Assembly: GCF_907164915.1 (NCBI RefSeq)
Contig: NC_061862.1
Coordinates: 59,707,068-59,771,067 of the forward strand
Direction of reading: 5' to 3'
Origin: Impatiens glandulifera
Lineage: Eukaryota > Streptophyta > Magnoliopsida > Ericales > Balsaminaceae
DNA length: 64,000 nt
The position numbers and the translations under genes were made by a program. The first letter of the stretch is position 1, and every line of letters begins with the position of its first letter. This document shows, piece by piece, positions 1 through 12,438 of the stretch. Below the pieces are notes generated by a model that was not told the origin of the DNA, ran no database searches, and saw nothing but the letters and a program-made list of their open reading frames with translations.

Positions 1-453
1 TTATTTTTATCATATTATTTAACGTTTTATTTTATATTATTTATAAATTATTTTTTTATATATATAATTATTTTTTGAATGAATAAGAAATAACTATTTA
101 TAAATAAAAATAATATTTTTTTTTCTAAAGTTGAACCATTTACTAATAGATGATTTAATATTAAAATTAATAATTTTTAAAATAATTTAATTAGTTAGAC
201 AGGATAATTGTTTACCTAATATATTACAAATATTGTATTATTATTATGATTTTATTATAATAATTATTAATTGAAATATATATTATCAAACATAGAGTAT
301 TATGCCTAAATTTGATTCGGATAAAATCGTACTTCTAATTTTAAGTTAATATTAAAATAATATAATAATATACTTAGTTGATTATATATATTTATTATTG
401 TTAGATAATTTGAATTTATTGGAATTAATTTTATAATAATAGATAATAGATAA
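1..453. other. AT-rich non-coding lead of block A
   Basis: I see no gene here. The stretch is almost entirely A and T and aligns closely with 47467-47935, the same position in block B. Block B carries a longer TA microsatellite in it. It lies just upstream of an exon-like segment and could hold the former promoter, but I recognise no clear element. Confidence 0.6.
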
Positions 454-773
454 TTGGAGTTCGAAATCCTAAACCCCTTTAGTAGCCGTTTGTCCATTTA
501 TACAGGAACTATATATATCCAAATCCTAAAACCCCTTAAACCCCCTTCCGCAAATCTGATTCAGATATTTCCCATTCTTCAAGAACACGTCCACACCACC
601 GACGACGGCTTCTCTCCTCCTCCGAAGCATCTAGAGAAATCGAATCATTTGCTTGGCGGTGTAAAAACTTCCAGAAGCAGGGGAGTTACCGGTGGAATTA
701 GTAATCGGAAAATGCTTACGGAAGAGTAAATTTTACATAGACAGATCGTCGTACAACAGCATCAGCAGCGGCT

Positions 774-1496
774 TGATGGAAATGCGCCACAACAGTAAAC
801 AACAAATGCAGAATTTATCCTACGTTTGGCAACACTTTCCCAAACCGTTTAAACCTGTGAGGAAGCTAACAAATAGGTATGCAAAATGCAATCAACACAG
901 CCCTAAAACAGTGAGTAACACACCAAGCAAGCACACACAAACAACACAGAATTTTAGCGTGGAAAACCCCTCAATGGGTAAAAACCACGGGACACCTAGT
1001 GCCGCTTAAAATCCACTATCACCAGTAAGAGAGCAATACAAAAGTCTTCTCTAGACAATACTAGAGGCATACAAATTCATAATACCCTTGGAAACATGCA
1101 CATCAAGGATATAGAAACAATCAAAGAACAATAAAGGAAGAATATCACCAAAAACAACTGCTACTGTTCCGGCAACAAAACCCCAACCTCCAGACCTCAG
1201 AATCCGATCTCCACCGTTCAGAATGTTGGCCCAGAAGTTGTAAAGCTGCTGTCCAAAAATTAGAACGATCCAACGGTGCAAACTCCGGCAATCATCAAAA
1301 TACTAAGGCTGCTGAAATTGAAGTTTTTCCCCTCTTTTCTTTCTTGATTTTCTCTCTCTTTCTTTTGCTCTTATTTCTTGCAAAAGAAGATTTCTCCCCT
1401 TTTATATTGCTCCCAAATAAGTGAATCAAGTGGGGGCCCAAATGGGCCTATTTGCTGGGCTTTTCCTCATGGACTAAGGAAACAAAAAACCCAACA
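774..1496 (-). repeat. 3' LTR of the Tork-like element
   Basis: This 723-bp LTR lies downstream of the polyprotein in the element's orientation and next to the polypurine tract. It is identical by eye to 5575-6297 except at 1185. Small open frames inside both LTRs are not genes. Confidence 0.97.
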
Positions 1497-1509
1497 AATC
1501 TCCCCCTTT
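1497..1509 (-). other. Polypurine tract of the Tork-like element
   Basis: On the minus strand the sequence directly before the 3' LTR is a purine run, AAAAGGGGGAGATT. It is in the expected place to prime plus-strand DNA synthesis and lies just beyond the polyprotein stop. Confidence 0.9.
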
Positions 1510-1515
1510 TCCTGA

Positions 1516-4500
1516 CTATGAGGAAAGGTTCGCCATCCCGGCGATCGAACAACACACCTTCAACTTTTCCCTTGCCAATGCCTTTGTCAACATATCGGAA
1601 CCATTATCATCAGTGTGAACTTTATCAAGTTCAAACAACCCATCTTCAAGAGATTCTCTAATCCAATGATACCGCACATCAATATGTTTCGTTCTCTTAT
1701 GAAACATGGAATTCTTAGCAAGGTGTATTGCACTTTGATTATCACAAAGAACTATGTAGCGCTGTTGCTTGAAGCCAAGCTCCTGCAGAAATCTTTTCAA
1801 CCACAATAGTTCTTTGCAAGCTTCCGTTGCTGCCATATACTCAGCCTCTGTTGTCGATAAGGCCACACACTTTTGCAATCTTGATTGCCATGAAACAGCT
1901 CCCCCTGCAAATGTCATCAAATATCCAGAAGTGGATTTCATGTTATCCTTATTTCCAGCCATATCAGAATCTGTGTATCCCATAAGCACCGGCTTTTCAT
2001 TTCCAAATGTGATACCCAGTTTGGAAGTACCGCGCAGATATCTGAGAATCCATTTAACTGCTTCCCAATGCTTCCTGCCAGGATTTGACAGAAACCGACT
2101 AACAACACCAACTGCATGAGCTATATCCGGCCTTGTACATACCATAGTATACATCAAGCTACCAACCGCTGAGGCATATGGAACCTTATCCATATCTTCA
2201 ATGTCCTCCTTTGAAGTAGGACAATCTTTACCTGTTAGATTAAAGTTGGTAGTAAGAGGAGAACTAACCACTTTAGCTTTGTCCATGTTGAACCTGCAAA
2301 GCACCTTCTCAATGTATCGCTCTTGTGACATATGCAACTTCTTGGCAGCTCTATCTCGAGTGATCCGTACTCCAAGAATCTGTTTCACAGGCCCCAAGTC
2401 TTTCATTGCAAAAGACTTGCTCAACTGCTGTTTCAACTTAGCAATTCTTCCTGCATTCTTGCCAACGATAAGCATGTCATCAACATAAAGTAATAAAATG
2501 ATGAAATCATCATCACCAAACCTCTGAAAGAAAACACAATGATCTGAAGTAGTCTTTCGGTAGCCTTGCTCCCCCATAACAGACTCAAACTTCTTATACC
2601 ACTGTCTCGGTGCTTGCTTCAGCCCATATAGACTTTTATGAAGTCTACACACATAGTCTTCTTTACCTTCTACCTGAAACCCTTCAGGCTGCTCCATATA
2701 GATTTCTTTATCCAATTCACCGTGAAGAAAAGCAGTCTTGACATCCATCTGCTCAACCTCAAGATCAAGACTGACCGCTAAACCGAGAACCACCCGAATA
2801 GAACCCATCTTCACAACCGGAGAGAAAATCTCATCGAAATCAATACCTTTTTTCTGGCTGAATCCTTTGACCACCAATCTAGCTTTGTATCTGGGTTGTG
2901 AGGTGAACTCATCAGTCTTCACCTTATAAACCCACTTGTTCTTCAATGCTCTCTTGCCTTTAGGCAACTTCACCAACTCATAAGTATTGTTCTTATACAA
3001 GGAATCCATCTCATCTTGCATAGCTTCAGCCCATTCTTTCCTGTGCTCATCTTCAATAGCTTCTGCATAACACTCAGGTTCCCCCTCATCAGTGAGAAGA
3101 ACATACTCATTTGCAGAATAACGTACAGAAGGATGACGATCTCTCGTAGACCGTCTGAGTGGAACACATGGTGGCATGTCTGGAACTGGTAACTCTGGGT
3201 GAACAACTTCATCTACATCTTGCTCTTGAGCATCAACATTATCAGCACCATGGTCTTCAATAGGAACATCATCTCCAACCTGTGTGTCAACATGTTGTAG
3301 AGGAACTGGACCCAAATCAATAAGATCATCACTATGTCGAGGAACTGTCTCTATCTTCTCAACATCCTTAAAAATCTGATCTTCAATAAACACAACATCC
3401 CGACTTCGAACAAGCTTCTTCTGAACTGGATCATAAAGCCTGTATCCAAACTCATCATCACCATAGCCGAGGAACGTGCAAAGCTTAGACTTCACATCAA
3501 GCTTTGACCTTTCATCTTTGGGAATATGCACAAATGCCTTACATCCAAAGACTCGCAAGTGACTGTAAGAAACATCTTTGCCGCTCCAAACCCTGTTAGG
3601 AACATCAAACTGCAAAGGAACACAAGGGGTTAGATTAATAACATGTACCGTCGTGTTCAACGCTTCACCCCAAAAGGAACGCGGCAACCCTGAATGTGAA
3701 AGCAAACATCTGACTCTCTCAACCAATGTTCTGTTCATCCGCTCTGCTAAGCCATTCAACTGTGGTGTCTTTGGAGGAGTCTTTTGATGCCGAATACCAT
3801 GCTCTCTACAGTAAGCATCAAATGGCCCAATGTATTCACCTCCATTGTCTGTCCGAATACACTTGAGCTTTTTTCCAGTCTCTCTCTCAACTGAGGCATG
3901 AAACTGCTTAAACACATCTAAAACTTGATCTTTAGACTTCAAAGTATAAAGCCATACCTTTCGGGAGTGATCATCAATGAATGTGACAAAATATGAGCAA
4001 CCACCAAGTGTTTTTGTCTTCATAGGACCACAAACATCAGAATGAACAAGATCAAGTATGCTCTCTCTTCTGTAGGGAGGATTGATCTTGAAAGAAACTC
4101 TGTTTTGTTTACCTGCAAGACAATGAGAACACCTCTTCAACTGGACATCATTTACACCTGATAACACTTCCTTCTTTGACAACAAAGCCATGCCCTTTTC
4201 ACTCATATGACCAAGTCTCTTATGCCATATCTCAGTCATGTCAGCATTCTCCACAGCAGTAACAATGCTCTTGGAGATCTTCGGTTGTACCACATACAAC
4301 TTTGAGCACCTTTTACCTCTTGCCACAATCAAAGAACCACGAGTGAGTTTCCACAAACCATTACCAAAGTAGTTGTTGTACCCATCATCATCAAGTAAAC
4401 CTGTAGAAATCAAATTTAATCTCATATCCGGGACATGTTTTACATTTTGTAAAACCAACTCCATCCCAGTATCAAACTTCAAACAGACTTCTCCAATGCC

Positions 4501-5523
4501 AACAACCTTTGATAGCCCACTATTACCCATCTTGACATCCCCAAAATCACCTGGAGTATAAGATGAATAAAAATCTCTTCGTGATGTAACATGACACGAA
4601 GCTCCACTGTCAATCACCCAACTCGCCTCATCATGTGCAAAGTTCACCAAATTATCATCACAACAAACAAAGAAATCATTAGTGATAGTATTCACTTCAA
4701 CCTTGTCACTGCCATCGTCATCTTTCCTTTGATTGTTGTTTTGATTGTTGTAGTTTTTCTTCTTGTTCTCTTTCTTTGCCTGTCTGCAGAACTTTACTGT
4801 GTGCCCCTTTTTACCACAATAGTAACACTCAATATTAGCATACTTCCCTTTACCGGAGTTGCTAGTACCATGCTGATTTCCTTTGTTACCCGGACCTCTA
4901 CTCTGACTTCTCCCCCGCTTTTCAAAAACCAAGACATCTGATTGTGAAGAGGAACCCTGTGACTTTCTTCTCATCTCTTCATTCATAACACTGCCCTTAG
5001 CCAATTCCATGGTGATAATACCATCCGGTGCAGAGTTGGACAAGGATGCCCTAAAAGTCTCCCAAGAATCTGGTAATGTACCAAGTAGCCATAGACCTTG
5101 AATCTCATCATCAAACTTGATACCCATTCCTGAAAGCTGATTCACAATGCCCTGAAACGCATTTAAGTGATCTGTAACAGGAGTGCCATCTTTGTACTGT
5201 AACTTGATCAATTGCTTAATCAAGAACAGTTTATTGTTCCCAGTCTTCCGAGCATACAACTGTTCAAGCTTGTTCCACAAAGTACGAGCATGTGTCTCCC
5301 CAATAATATGATTCAGCACATTATCCTCCACCCATTGCCGAATATATCCACAAACCTGTCTATGCAAAATAGTCCATTCTGCATCTGTTTTATTCTCAGG
5401 TTTATCAGTAGCAAAAACAGGTAAGTAATAATCTTTCACATATAGGAGATCTTCCATTTTTGCCTTCCAAACATGATAATTAGAACCATTCAAATTAATC
5501 ATCCTACTTGTATTAGTTTCCAT
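1516..5523 (-). CDS. Copia Gag-Pol polyprotein, Tork/Tnt1-like, intact
   Basis: This single uninterrupted frame of 1335 residues is the usual length for a Tnt1-type copia polyprotein. Domains in order: Gag (about 10-190); CCHC zinc knuckle (C233, C236, H241, C246); aspartic protease with DSGA near 305; integrase HHCC (H434, H439, C465, C468) and catalytic triad D496, D559, E594; reverse transcriptase with the YVDD box near 1013-1016; RNase H with YTDSD near 1192 and STTEAEY near 1222 to the end. All catalytic residues I can locate are present. Protease cleaves the polyprotein, RT/RNase H copies the RNA inside Gag particles, and integrase inserts the DNA. The start ATG lies 35 bases downstream of the primer site. 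No stop or frameshift is seen, so the element may still be autonomous. Assignment to the Tork lineage is from overall resemblance. Confidence 0.97.
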   Translation of the reverse strand: METNTSRMINLNGSNYHVWKAKMEDLLYVKDYYLPVFATDKPENKTDAEWTILHRQVCGYIRQWVEDNVLNHIIGETHARTLWNKLEQLYARKTGNNKLFLIKQLIKLQYKDGTPVTDHLNAFQGIVNQLSGMGIKFDDEIQGLWLLGTLPDSWETFRASLSNSAPDGIITMELAKGSVMNEEMRRKSQGSSSQSDVLVFEKRGRSQSRGPGNKGNQHGTSNSGKGKYANIECYYCGKKGHTVKFCRQAKKENKKKNYNNQNNNQRKDDDGSDKVEVNTITNDFFVCCDDNLVNFAHDEASWVIDSGASCHVTSRRDFYSSYTPGDFGDVKMGNSGLSKVVGIGEVCLKFDTGMELVLQNVKHVPDMRLNLISTGLLDDDGYNNYFGNGLWKLTRGSLIVARGKRCSKLYVVQPKISKSIVTAVENADMTEIWHKRLGHMSEKGMALLSKKEVLSGVNDVQLKRCSHCLAGKQNRVSFKINPPYRRESILDLVHSDVCGPMKTKTLGGCSYFVTFIDDHSRKVWLYTLKSKDQVLDVFKQFHASVERETGKKLKCIRTDNGGEYIGPFDAYCREHGIRHQKTPPKTPQLNGLAERMNRTLVERVRCLLSHSGLPRSFWGEALNTTVHVINLTPCVPLQFDVPNRVWSGKDVSYSHLRVFGCKAFVHIPKDERSKLDVKSKLCTFLGYGDDEFGYRLYDPVQKKLVRSRDVVFIEDQIFKDVEKIETVPRHSDDLIDLGPVPLQHVDTQVGDDVPIEDHGADNVDAQEQDVDEVVHPELPVPDMPPCVPLRRSTRDRHPSVRYSANEYVLLTDEGEPECYAEAIEDEHRKEWAEAMQDEMDSLYKNNTYELVKLPKGKRALKNKWVYKVKTDEFTSQPRYKARLVVKGFSQKKGIDFDEIFSPVVKMGSIRVVLGLAVSLDLEVEQMDVKTAFLHGELDKEIYMEQPEGFQVEGKEDYVCRLHKSLYGLKQAPRQWYKKFESVMGEQGYRKTTSDHCVFFQRFGDDDFIILLLYVDDMLIVGKNAGRIAKLKQQLSKSFAMKDLGPVKQILGVRITRDRAAKKLHMSQERYIEKVLCRFNMDKAKVVSSPLTTNFNLTGKDCPTSKEDIEDMDKVPYASAVGSLMYTMVCTRPDIAHAVGVVSRFLSNPGRKHWEAVKWILRYLRGTSKLGITFGNEKPVLMGYTDSDMAGNKDNMKSTSGYLMTFAGGAVSWQSRLQKCVALSTTEAEYMAATEACKELLWLKRFLQELGFKQQRYIVLCDNQSAIHLAKNSMFHKRTKHIDVRYHWIRESLEDGLFELDKVHTDDNGSDMLTKALAREKLKVCCSIAGMANLSS

Positions 5524-5558
5524 CGTTCAAACAGTTCAATTCACAAATAAGCAACCAA

Positions 5559-5571
5559 GGCTCTGATACCA
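5559..5571 (-). other. Primer binding site (initiator Met tRNA)
   Basis: The minus strand reads TGGTATCAGAGCC three bases inside the 5' LTR. This is the standard copia site, complementary to the 3' end of plant initiator Met tRNA, where minus-strand DNA synthesis starts. Confidence 0.95.
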
Positions 5572-5574
5572 CTT

Positions 5575-6297
5575 TGATGGAAATGCGCCACAACAGTAAA
5601 CAACAAATGCAGAATTTATCCTACGTTTGGCAACACTTTCCCAAACCGTTTAAACCTGTGAGGAAGCTAACAAATAGGTATGCAAAATGCAATCAACACA
5701 GCCCTAAAACAGTGAGTAACACACCAAGCAAGCACACACAAACAACACAGAATTTTAGCGTGGAAAACCCCTCAATGGGTAAAAACCACGGGACACCTAG
5801 TGCCGCTTAAAATCCACTATCACCAGTAAGAGAGCAATACAAAAGTCTTCTCTAGACAATACTAGAGGCATACAAATTCATAATACCCTTGGAAACATGC
5901 ACATCAAGGATATAGAAACAATCAAAGAACAATAAAGGAAGAATATCACCAAAAACAACTGCTACTGTTCCGGCAACAAAACCCCGACCTCCAGACCTCA
6001 GAATCCGATCTCCACCGTTCAGAATGTTGGCCCAGAAGTTGTAAAGCTGCTGTCCAAAAATTAGAACGATCCAACGGTGCAAACTCCGGCAATCATCAAA
6101 ATACTAAGGCTGCTGAAATTGAAGTTTTTCCCCTCTTTTCTTTCTTGATTTTCTCTCTCTTTCTTTTGCTCTTATTTCTTGCAAAAGAAGATTTCTCCCC
6201 TTTTATATTGCTCCCAAATAAGTGAATCAAGTGGGGGCCCAAATGGGCCTATTTGCTGGGCTTTTCCTCATGGACTAAGGAAACAAAAAACCCAACA
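5575..6297 (-). repeat. 5' LTR of the Tork-like element
   Basis: This 723-bp LTR is upstream of the polyprotein in the element's orientation. It holds the promoter and is followed inward by the primer site. Confidence 0.97.
6201..6207 (-). promoter_or_regulatory. TATA box of the Tork-like 5' LTR
   Basis: The minus strand reads TATAAAA followed by ggggag, about 90 bases into the LTR, the normal place for a copia U3 promoter. The same box is in the other LTR near 1400-1406. Confidence 0.75.
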
Positions 6298-6405
6298 CGG
6301 CTCACATGTCAGAGGTTTGATAATGGATCCATGTCCCGTCGTATTGGATCCGCTACTGGTTCACGGCGCCGTGATCTTTCTGATTCGTTCTCGAATGGAA
6401 AACCG

Positions 6406-6842
6406 GTGTGTTATGATTCTTGTCTTTAATGTTCGACTGAATTAGGTTGAAAATGATGGTTTGAATAAGAAATCAATCATATAAGAACTGACATGATCAA
6501 CTTTTTACTTTCTGGGATTTTAACTTTTAGGGTTACCTTTTTTTCTTAAAAGGAGAATTTCTTTGTTTATCTGTTAAAATTCATGAACTGTTTTTTCTAA
6601 TTACATCAATTATATTGGATTAGTTGGAAAAGGAGATCTGTTGTAATATCCGATCGATTAGGGTTTATGATGTTTTAATCGGTGTTCCTTTCGAGAAGCG
6701 ATGCCTGTCGTATTTCCATTCAGTTGTAATAATGGTTTTCTTTAGGTTCATCTGGATCGTTTTCTCTAAATGCATATTGTTTCTTATAATATATATGCAT
6801 ATGCCCTGACTTATTGTATTAATTATTCTATTACTTTATCAG
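6406..6842 (+). other. Probable intron between unrecognised exons (copy A)
   Basis: The stretch opens with gtgtgt after the first exon and ends with a T-rich tract and cag before 6843. It aligns with 48369-48827 in block B. I see no gene inside; the open frames here have no recognisable content. Confidence 0.5.
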
Positions 6843-7015
6843 ATGATGTTTGAATCGGCTGGTGTCGGTGCATTTTTCTTTGGAAAAGGGAAAGATTATT
6901 TCACCTGTCCTATGCCCGAGACACTGAAACGAAGATGTATGAAAAGATTCTTTCTTGCTTATAAGAAACAAGAAATTACAATGCATAATTTATTTTATCT
7001 AGTTAATCGTTGATT
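6843..7015 (+). pseudogene. Exon-like fragment, unrecognised (copy A)
   Basis: After a cag acceptor at 6840-6842 a frame of 57 codons opens with MMFESAGVGAFFFGKGK and then YFTCPMPETLKRR, ending at TGA. Copy B (48828 on) keeps the same reading at first, with a few substitutions and a tandem 13-16 base insertion, then stops earlier. It may be the second exon of the gene whose first exon ends at 6405, or the lead-in to the SDR pseudogene. No family is recognised. Confidence 0.35.
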
Positions 7016-7044
7016 GAAAACCTAGAGAAATTACAATTCATTCG

Positions 7045-7981
7045 ATCGTAACAGGGCGAACAGAGGAATTGGATTAAAAATATGTATACAGTTGACTTTC
7101 AAAGGCATAACGGTGATTCTGAACCGTTAGAGATGAAAAAAGAGGAATCTAATCTTAAAGAGAATACTTACCGGAGGAGGAGATGAACTACTTGTCATCT
7201 TCCATCAGCTTGATGTTGCAGATCTGTCTACTATTCCTATCCTTGTTGATTTAGTTAGATCCAAGTTCCAAGTTCGGAAACTTGATATATTGGTATATTC
7301 TTCGTTTCTCTCTCGAAAATTTGAATTAAAAACAGGAAAAATAGGTATCGGTTATTTTTTATGATATTTGCAGGTGATAAATGCTGGGAGAATAGGCTTG
7401 ATGCCGATGCAATAAAGTTGTTGCGGTATGATTTTGTTTTTAATGAAAATCAAAATCTTATTTATTGATTTCATCTTTCTGATTCTGTTTTTTATTTCAT
7501 TGGTAGCCTGGAAGAAAACATTCAGATGATTGAAACATTTATTCCACTCCAGCTTTCTGATTCACCAATGATATTGTCAATGTTTCTTATTTATTGGAAA
7601 AACTGAAGGTATAAACTTCTGTTTTTAGCGGCGGGAAACTCCATTTTTTATATTTTGATGCTTGAATTTTAACCTCTGTTTCCATTGATATGTGTGACTT
7701 TGTCTTTTGTGTTATTTCTTGTTTTGTAATTGGCTTTATTTCGTTGGTGTTGAAGGAGTCGTTATTTTTCAGGAATTTGAAGATCTTGGGTCGGCGTTGA
7801 AAGGAGTTGTATATTGTTTTTCATCTCTTTCCAGAATTCCAAAATGGATTTATTTAGGTATAATCATAATTCTTTCATCTTTCCATCTTAATCTATTATA
7901 TATAATTGTTTGAATAATATTATAAACATTTATTTAGTGCAGTATATTATTCATCTTAAATATCAACCTGGATGAGTTCAA
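7045..7981 (+). pseudogene. SDR (neomenthol dehydrogenase-like) pseudogene, head copy A
   Basis: This is the most complete trace of the SDR gene in the window. Near 7051 the DNA encodes the Rossmann cofactor motif TGANRGIG with one base missing, then KGITVIL, and stops where RDEKRG should be. HQLDVADLSTIPILVD lies at 7203-7250, then KLDIL before a GT donor at 7293. The next exon (7374-7425) gives VINAGRIG, the NNAG strand with N changed to I. A later exon (about 7507-7609) gives FIPLQLSDSP. Plant neomenthol dehydrogenase and salutaridine reductase type enzymes, NADPH-dependent reductases of small carbonyl compounds, have these motifs in this order. Frameshifts and stops rule out an active enzyme. 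Two further exon-like pieces (to 7858; 7943-7981) match less clearly. Confidence 0.8.
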
Positions 7982-9646
7982 GTAAGTTTTTTTAATTTAT
8001 TTAAATTTATATTATCTTACTATTTAAGATGCATAATACTTATTAGATGCAGGATAAGTTTATCCAACTTAACATGTATCTAAAAATTTATGATATTGGT
8101 TTATTTATTTTTATTTTCTATTAATATCTAAATTAAAATTTAATTTCTACAACAAACTTAAAAATTATATTATTTATTTTTATTTTCTATAGAAACATTT
8201 TTTTCTAAAACAAAATATAATTTAAATTTAAATGTTACATTAAGATTATTAAATTATATTTATTAAATACTCATTCTTTATTTTAATAAAATATAATTTA
8301 AATTTTTAAATACATAATTTTTTTTATTTATCTCATTTTTATATTAAACATATTTTTAAAATTTATATCAATTAAAATTATTATATTATTTTTATAATAT
8401 TTATAAATAATTTTAAACTTTGAATTAAACTTATACTAATCATTAATTCATAAAAAATATTTTATATTTGGCATTAAATATTAAATTTGATTTAAAATTA
8501 GTTTTTATTATTTTAACAAAATTATTTTTTTAAATAAATGTAAATTATCTATAACGAATATTTTTTATATTTCTTGTATGTAAAATATTATTTATTTTTT
8601 AAATATTCTTTATAAATCATATTTACATTAAATTTGTATTAAATTTTTTAAATATTAAATTTTTAAATATTCTTTATAAATAATGTAAATTATAAATTAA
8701 AGCATATTTACATTAAATTTATATTAAATTTATTAATATTGTATTTTTTTATTTAATTAAATATAATTTAAATTTTCATTAATTTTTTTATTTAATTAAA
8801 TATAATTTAAATTTTAAATACATAAAATTTAAATCAAAATTATTAATTTAATATTCATTATTTTTAATATATTTTTTATTATTTTTTATATAAATATGAT
8901 TTTTCAATAACAAAATATATTTTAAATGCATTAAATATTATTTAAATTTGTAATTATATATTTCTTATATTAAATATCAATTATTTTTTAAATACCTATT
9001 TCTTATATTAAGAATAATATATATTTTTTAAATCAAAATTATTACTTTATGTTTTATTACTTTTATCATTATAATAATTTTTTTTATAAAAATATGATTT
9101 CTCTATAAAATTAAATAAAAATACAATTTTAAATTTAAATTTTAAATTCATAAAATATTATTTATTTATTTTTTGTATATCTTATATTAAAAAATATTAT
9201 TTTTTAAAATATTCTTAAAATGTTTATAAATAATTTTAAATTTTGAATTAAACTTATATTTTTTTGAATTAAAGTATTTTCATTAAATTTAAAATATCAT
9301 TAAACATATTTTTTATTTAATCAAATATAATTTTTTTAAATTTTTTATTAAACTTATTTTAATAAAATTTAATTTTTTGTAAAATTTATTCAAAACTTAT
9401 TTTGTATTAAATTTTGTCATTTTTATTTAATCAAATATAAATTTAAATTTTAAAATACCTATAATTTAAATCAAAATAATTACTTTAATTTTTAATATTT
9501 ATAATATAGATATTACATATTTAATTATAAATAACTTAAATTAAAATAATATTTATCATTAATTCATAAACACATTTATTTATTTTTTACATAAAATATT
9601 TAAAATTTTGAATCTAATTGGAAACGAAGTAATATAGTAGCTCGAT
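7982..9646. other. AT-rich spacer after head copy A
   Basis: No gene is visible. The spacer is built from recurring AT words such as aatcaaatataatttaaat and aaatacataaaat. It matches the spacer after head copy B (49969-52269), which has roughly 600 bp more before the next unit. Confidence 0.7.
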
Positions 9647-12438
9647 AAGGTTAAGGGACAAATAAGGCTTCAAAAAATAGTTGTCGTCAAGCTCTACGTA
9701 AAGAGTGATCTTTTCGCCTGCAAACTTTCTAGTTCTGCGCGTGGATATCTCGGTCAACATCGTCGTGAACACAAAGCTAATTGTCTTCAATGTAGTAGAA
9801 CCTTGTTATTCATAGTCCTTCTTTCATATTCAAGGACCAGTGTGGAACCAAGGTAATTTCATTATCTAATTCAAATTCTACTAACTATTTATGGTTATAT
9901 CATATGTTTTTTAACATGACATATTGATGTTCTAAAAGGTTCTCAATACTCAAAGTCGTGGAACTATCATGGGTATGAAGTATTTCCTATGGTTTTCAAA
10001 AGAATTTTAAACGATAAAATGAAATATGAAATTTTTTACTGAAGGTGTTATTTCCGTATTTTACCTTTCATTCGACCACTATTATAAATTATGAGTAACC
10101 TTATCTTGTTTAAAGAATACAAAATATTTGTTTGTCTTATATATATATATATATTGTTGTTAATGTCATCACATATGGATTATAGTACACAAATAAATAT
10201 CTTATAATTCATGTCATATATTCTCTTATGATATATGTAAGTAAATAATGATGGGATAGGAAGAACATTACTTGAGACCGATGTAATGAAAGTTGCTTCT
10301 ACGGTATACAATTTATTGATAATTAATTTTTTTTTTTACTGATTTCAACTTTCTGATTCTGAATTTTGATTTCATCGGTAGCATGTAGGATTCCAAGTTA
10401 ATGATTCATAAGCCTGTAGGATTTCAAGTTAATGATTCAAGACTTATGAATTGGTGAAGAATGTATTATATATGGTGTTAAGAAGATGATTGTAGATTTT
10501 ATTCCACTACTTCTTGATAAAGCTGAAGGTATAAATAATTATATTATATTTTTTTTAGATGAAACTCCATTTTTGTGATTCTTGAATTTTAAACCCCTGT
10601 TTACATTGATAAGTGTGACTTTGTCATTTGTGTTTCTTCTTGTTTTGTAATTGACCTTATTTCGGTGATGCTAAAAGAATCGATATTTTTCAGGAATTTA
10701 AAGACCTTGGATCGACGAAAGGAGGTGTCGATATTTGTCAAAAATTTGGTTTCACCTCTCTAGTCTGAATTCCAAAATGAATTTAATTAGGTATAATTAA
10801 ATTTCTTTCCTCTTCTTTCTTAATCTGTTATATATAATTGTTTGAATAACAATATCACTATATTATTCATCTTAGAGATCAACTTTCATGAATTCAAGTA
10901 AGTTTTCTTTTCTTACTTAAATTTATATTATCTTTATATATAAGATGCATGTTATGTTTTTTAGTTGCGTTTATTTTGATGTAGTTTAGATTGTGCAAAT
11001 TATAAGAATTCCAACTTTTTTTGTTTGTAAAAAAATAAACCAATATCATATCTTTAATATCAAAATTTAATTTTCACAATAAACTTATAAAATTATATTA
11101 TTCATTTTTATTTTCTACAAAAACATTTTTCTAAAACAAAATATAATTTTAATTTAAATTTTGCATTAATTTTATTACATTATATTTATTTACATCTAAA
11201 TTCTTTGTTTTATTAAAATATAATTTTAATTTTAAAATACATAAATTTTTATTTTATTATATTTACCTAATTCTTATATTAAAAGTATTTTTAAAATTAA
11301 TATAAACTAAATTTTTCAAAATTTTCTTTTTATCACTTTTCTTTTTAATAAAAAATAATTCAAATATTTTTTCAAATAGTTATTACTATTTTAATATAAA
11401 TATAATTTTTCTATAAAATTTTTTAATTCTAATTTAAATTTAAATTTTAAATACATAAAATATTATTTATTTTTCTTACTTATATATTTTTTATAATAAA
11501 ATTAATATATATATTTTTAAATATTCTTATAATGTATATCAATAACTTTACCTTTTGAATTAAATTTTATATTCATCATTAAGTTAATATATTTAGTATT
11601 AAATTGTTTTCATAAAATTTAAAATTTTATTAAATTTATTAAGATTTCATATTTTCCATTTAATCAAAATATAATTAAATTTAAAAATACATAAAATTTA
11701 AATCAAAATTATTACTTTAAATTTTATTATTTTTAACATAATTATTATTTATTTTATATAAATATGATTTCTCTATAACAAAATATATTTTAATTTAACT
11801 TTTAAATATATGAAAAATATTTTTTTAGTTTTTTTACTATTAAGTATATTATTTATTTTGTTTAAATATACTTATAATTTTTATAATTATTTTTAAGTTT
11901 TAAATTAAACTTATAATAATCATTAATTCATAAAAAAATTATATTTTGAATTAAATAATAAATTTAATTTTTAGTTAAAAAACTCTTATTTAATTTTTAT
12001 TATTTTAACATAATAATTTTTTATATAAATATAATTTAACTATAAAATATATTATTTAGTTTTTTAATTATATATTTCTTATATATAGAATATATATATT
12101 TTTAATATTCTTTATAACTAATTTTAAACTATGAATTAAAGTCGTATTTACATTAAATTTGTATTTTTTCTATTTATTCAAATATAGATTAAATTTTACA
12201 TTAAACTTATTTTTATTTAATTGAAATTTTTATAAAATTTATATTTTTTTATTTAATAAAATAAATTTTTTATTTAAATAAAACAATTCCTTTAATTATT
12301 TTTAATATATAATAATAAGTACTTCATAATAAAATATAATTTTAGATTAAATTTTAAATACATAAATAAAATTTATTTTTTACATAAAATATTTAAAATT
12401 TTGAATCTAAAGGAAACAAAGTAATATAGTAACTCAAT
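9647..12438 (+). pseudogene. SDR-bearing tandem unit A1
   Basis: A 2.8-kb unit with exon-like islands at its start and an AT-rich spacer from about 10900. The island at 9647-9850 is the unit's leading exon-like segment, here with AAG where most units have ATG. The NNAG-strand island (about 10241-10303) has lost its AG acceptor (gtaagta instead of gtaggta). The helix island (about 10438-10528) lacks one base in the TYELVEEC stretch, so its frame is broken. A further island at about 10693-10790 contains FKDLGSTKGGV-like coding. Its closest partner is unit B1 at 52270. Not functional. Confidence 0.75.

Larger units (their letters stand above)
774..6297 (-). mobile_element. Young Ty1/copia retrotransposon, Tork/Tnt1-like, complete
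   Basis: The element is 5524 bp with two 723-bp LTRs, each starting TG and ending CA in either orientation. It is flanked by a 5-bp target duplication cggct (769-773 and 6298-6302). It runs on the minus strand: 5' LTR 5575-6297, primer site 5559-5571, one polyprotein 5523-1516, polypurine tract 1509-1497, 3' LTR 1496-774. The matching site in block B near 48263 reads straight through, giving a natural empty site. Comparing the LTRs by eye I find a single difference (A at 1185, G at 5986). Intact coding, near-identical LTRs and an exact target duplication point to very recent insertion, after the block duplication. Confidence 0.97.
454..6405 (+). pseudogene. Unrecognised gene, first-exon remnant (copy A), split by a copia element
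   Basis: The exon-like sequence runs from about 454 to 773 and resumes at 6303, ending at a good GT donor after 6405. The coding frame gives a proline-rich start, then a basic, Gln/Ser/Arg-rich stretch with RKMLTEE, VVQQHQQRL, SMSRRIGSATG and RRRDLSDSF. A TAA at 727-729 interrupts this frame and is also present in copy B, so the gene was already broken before the block duplicated. Coordinates span the 774-6297 insertion, which is not part of the exon. I do not recognise the protein. The low AT content and shared donor argue that it was once a real exon. The start codon is uncertain. Confidence 0.5.

Noticed and set aside
1051..1281. Minus-strand open frame of 76 codons, repeated at 5852-6082
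   Set aside because: It lies entirely inside the LTRs and is duplicated only because they are. It has no recognised domain.
7707..7913. Open frame of 68 codons
   Set aside because: It mixes intron and exon-like parts of the SDR pseudogene in one chance frame.
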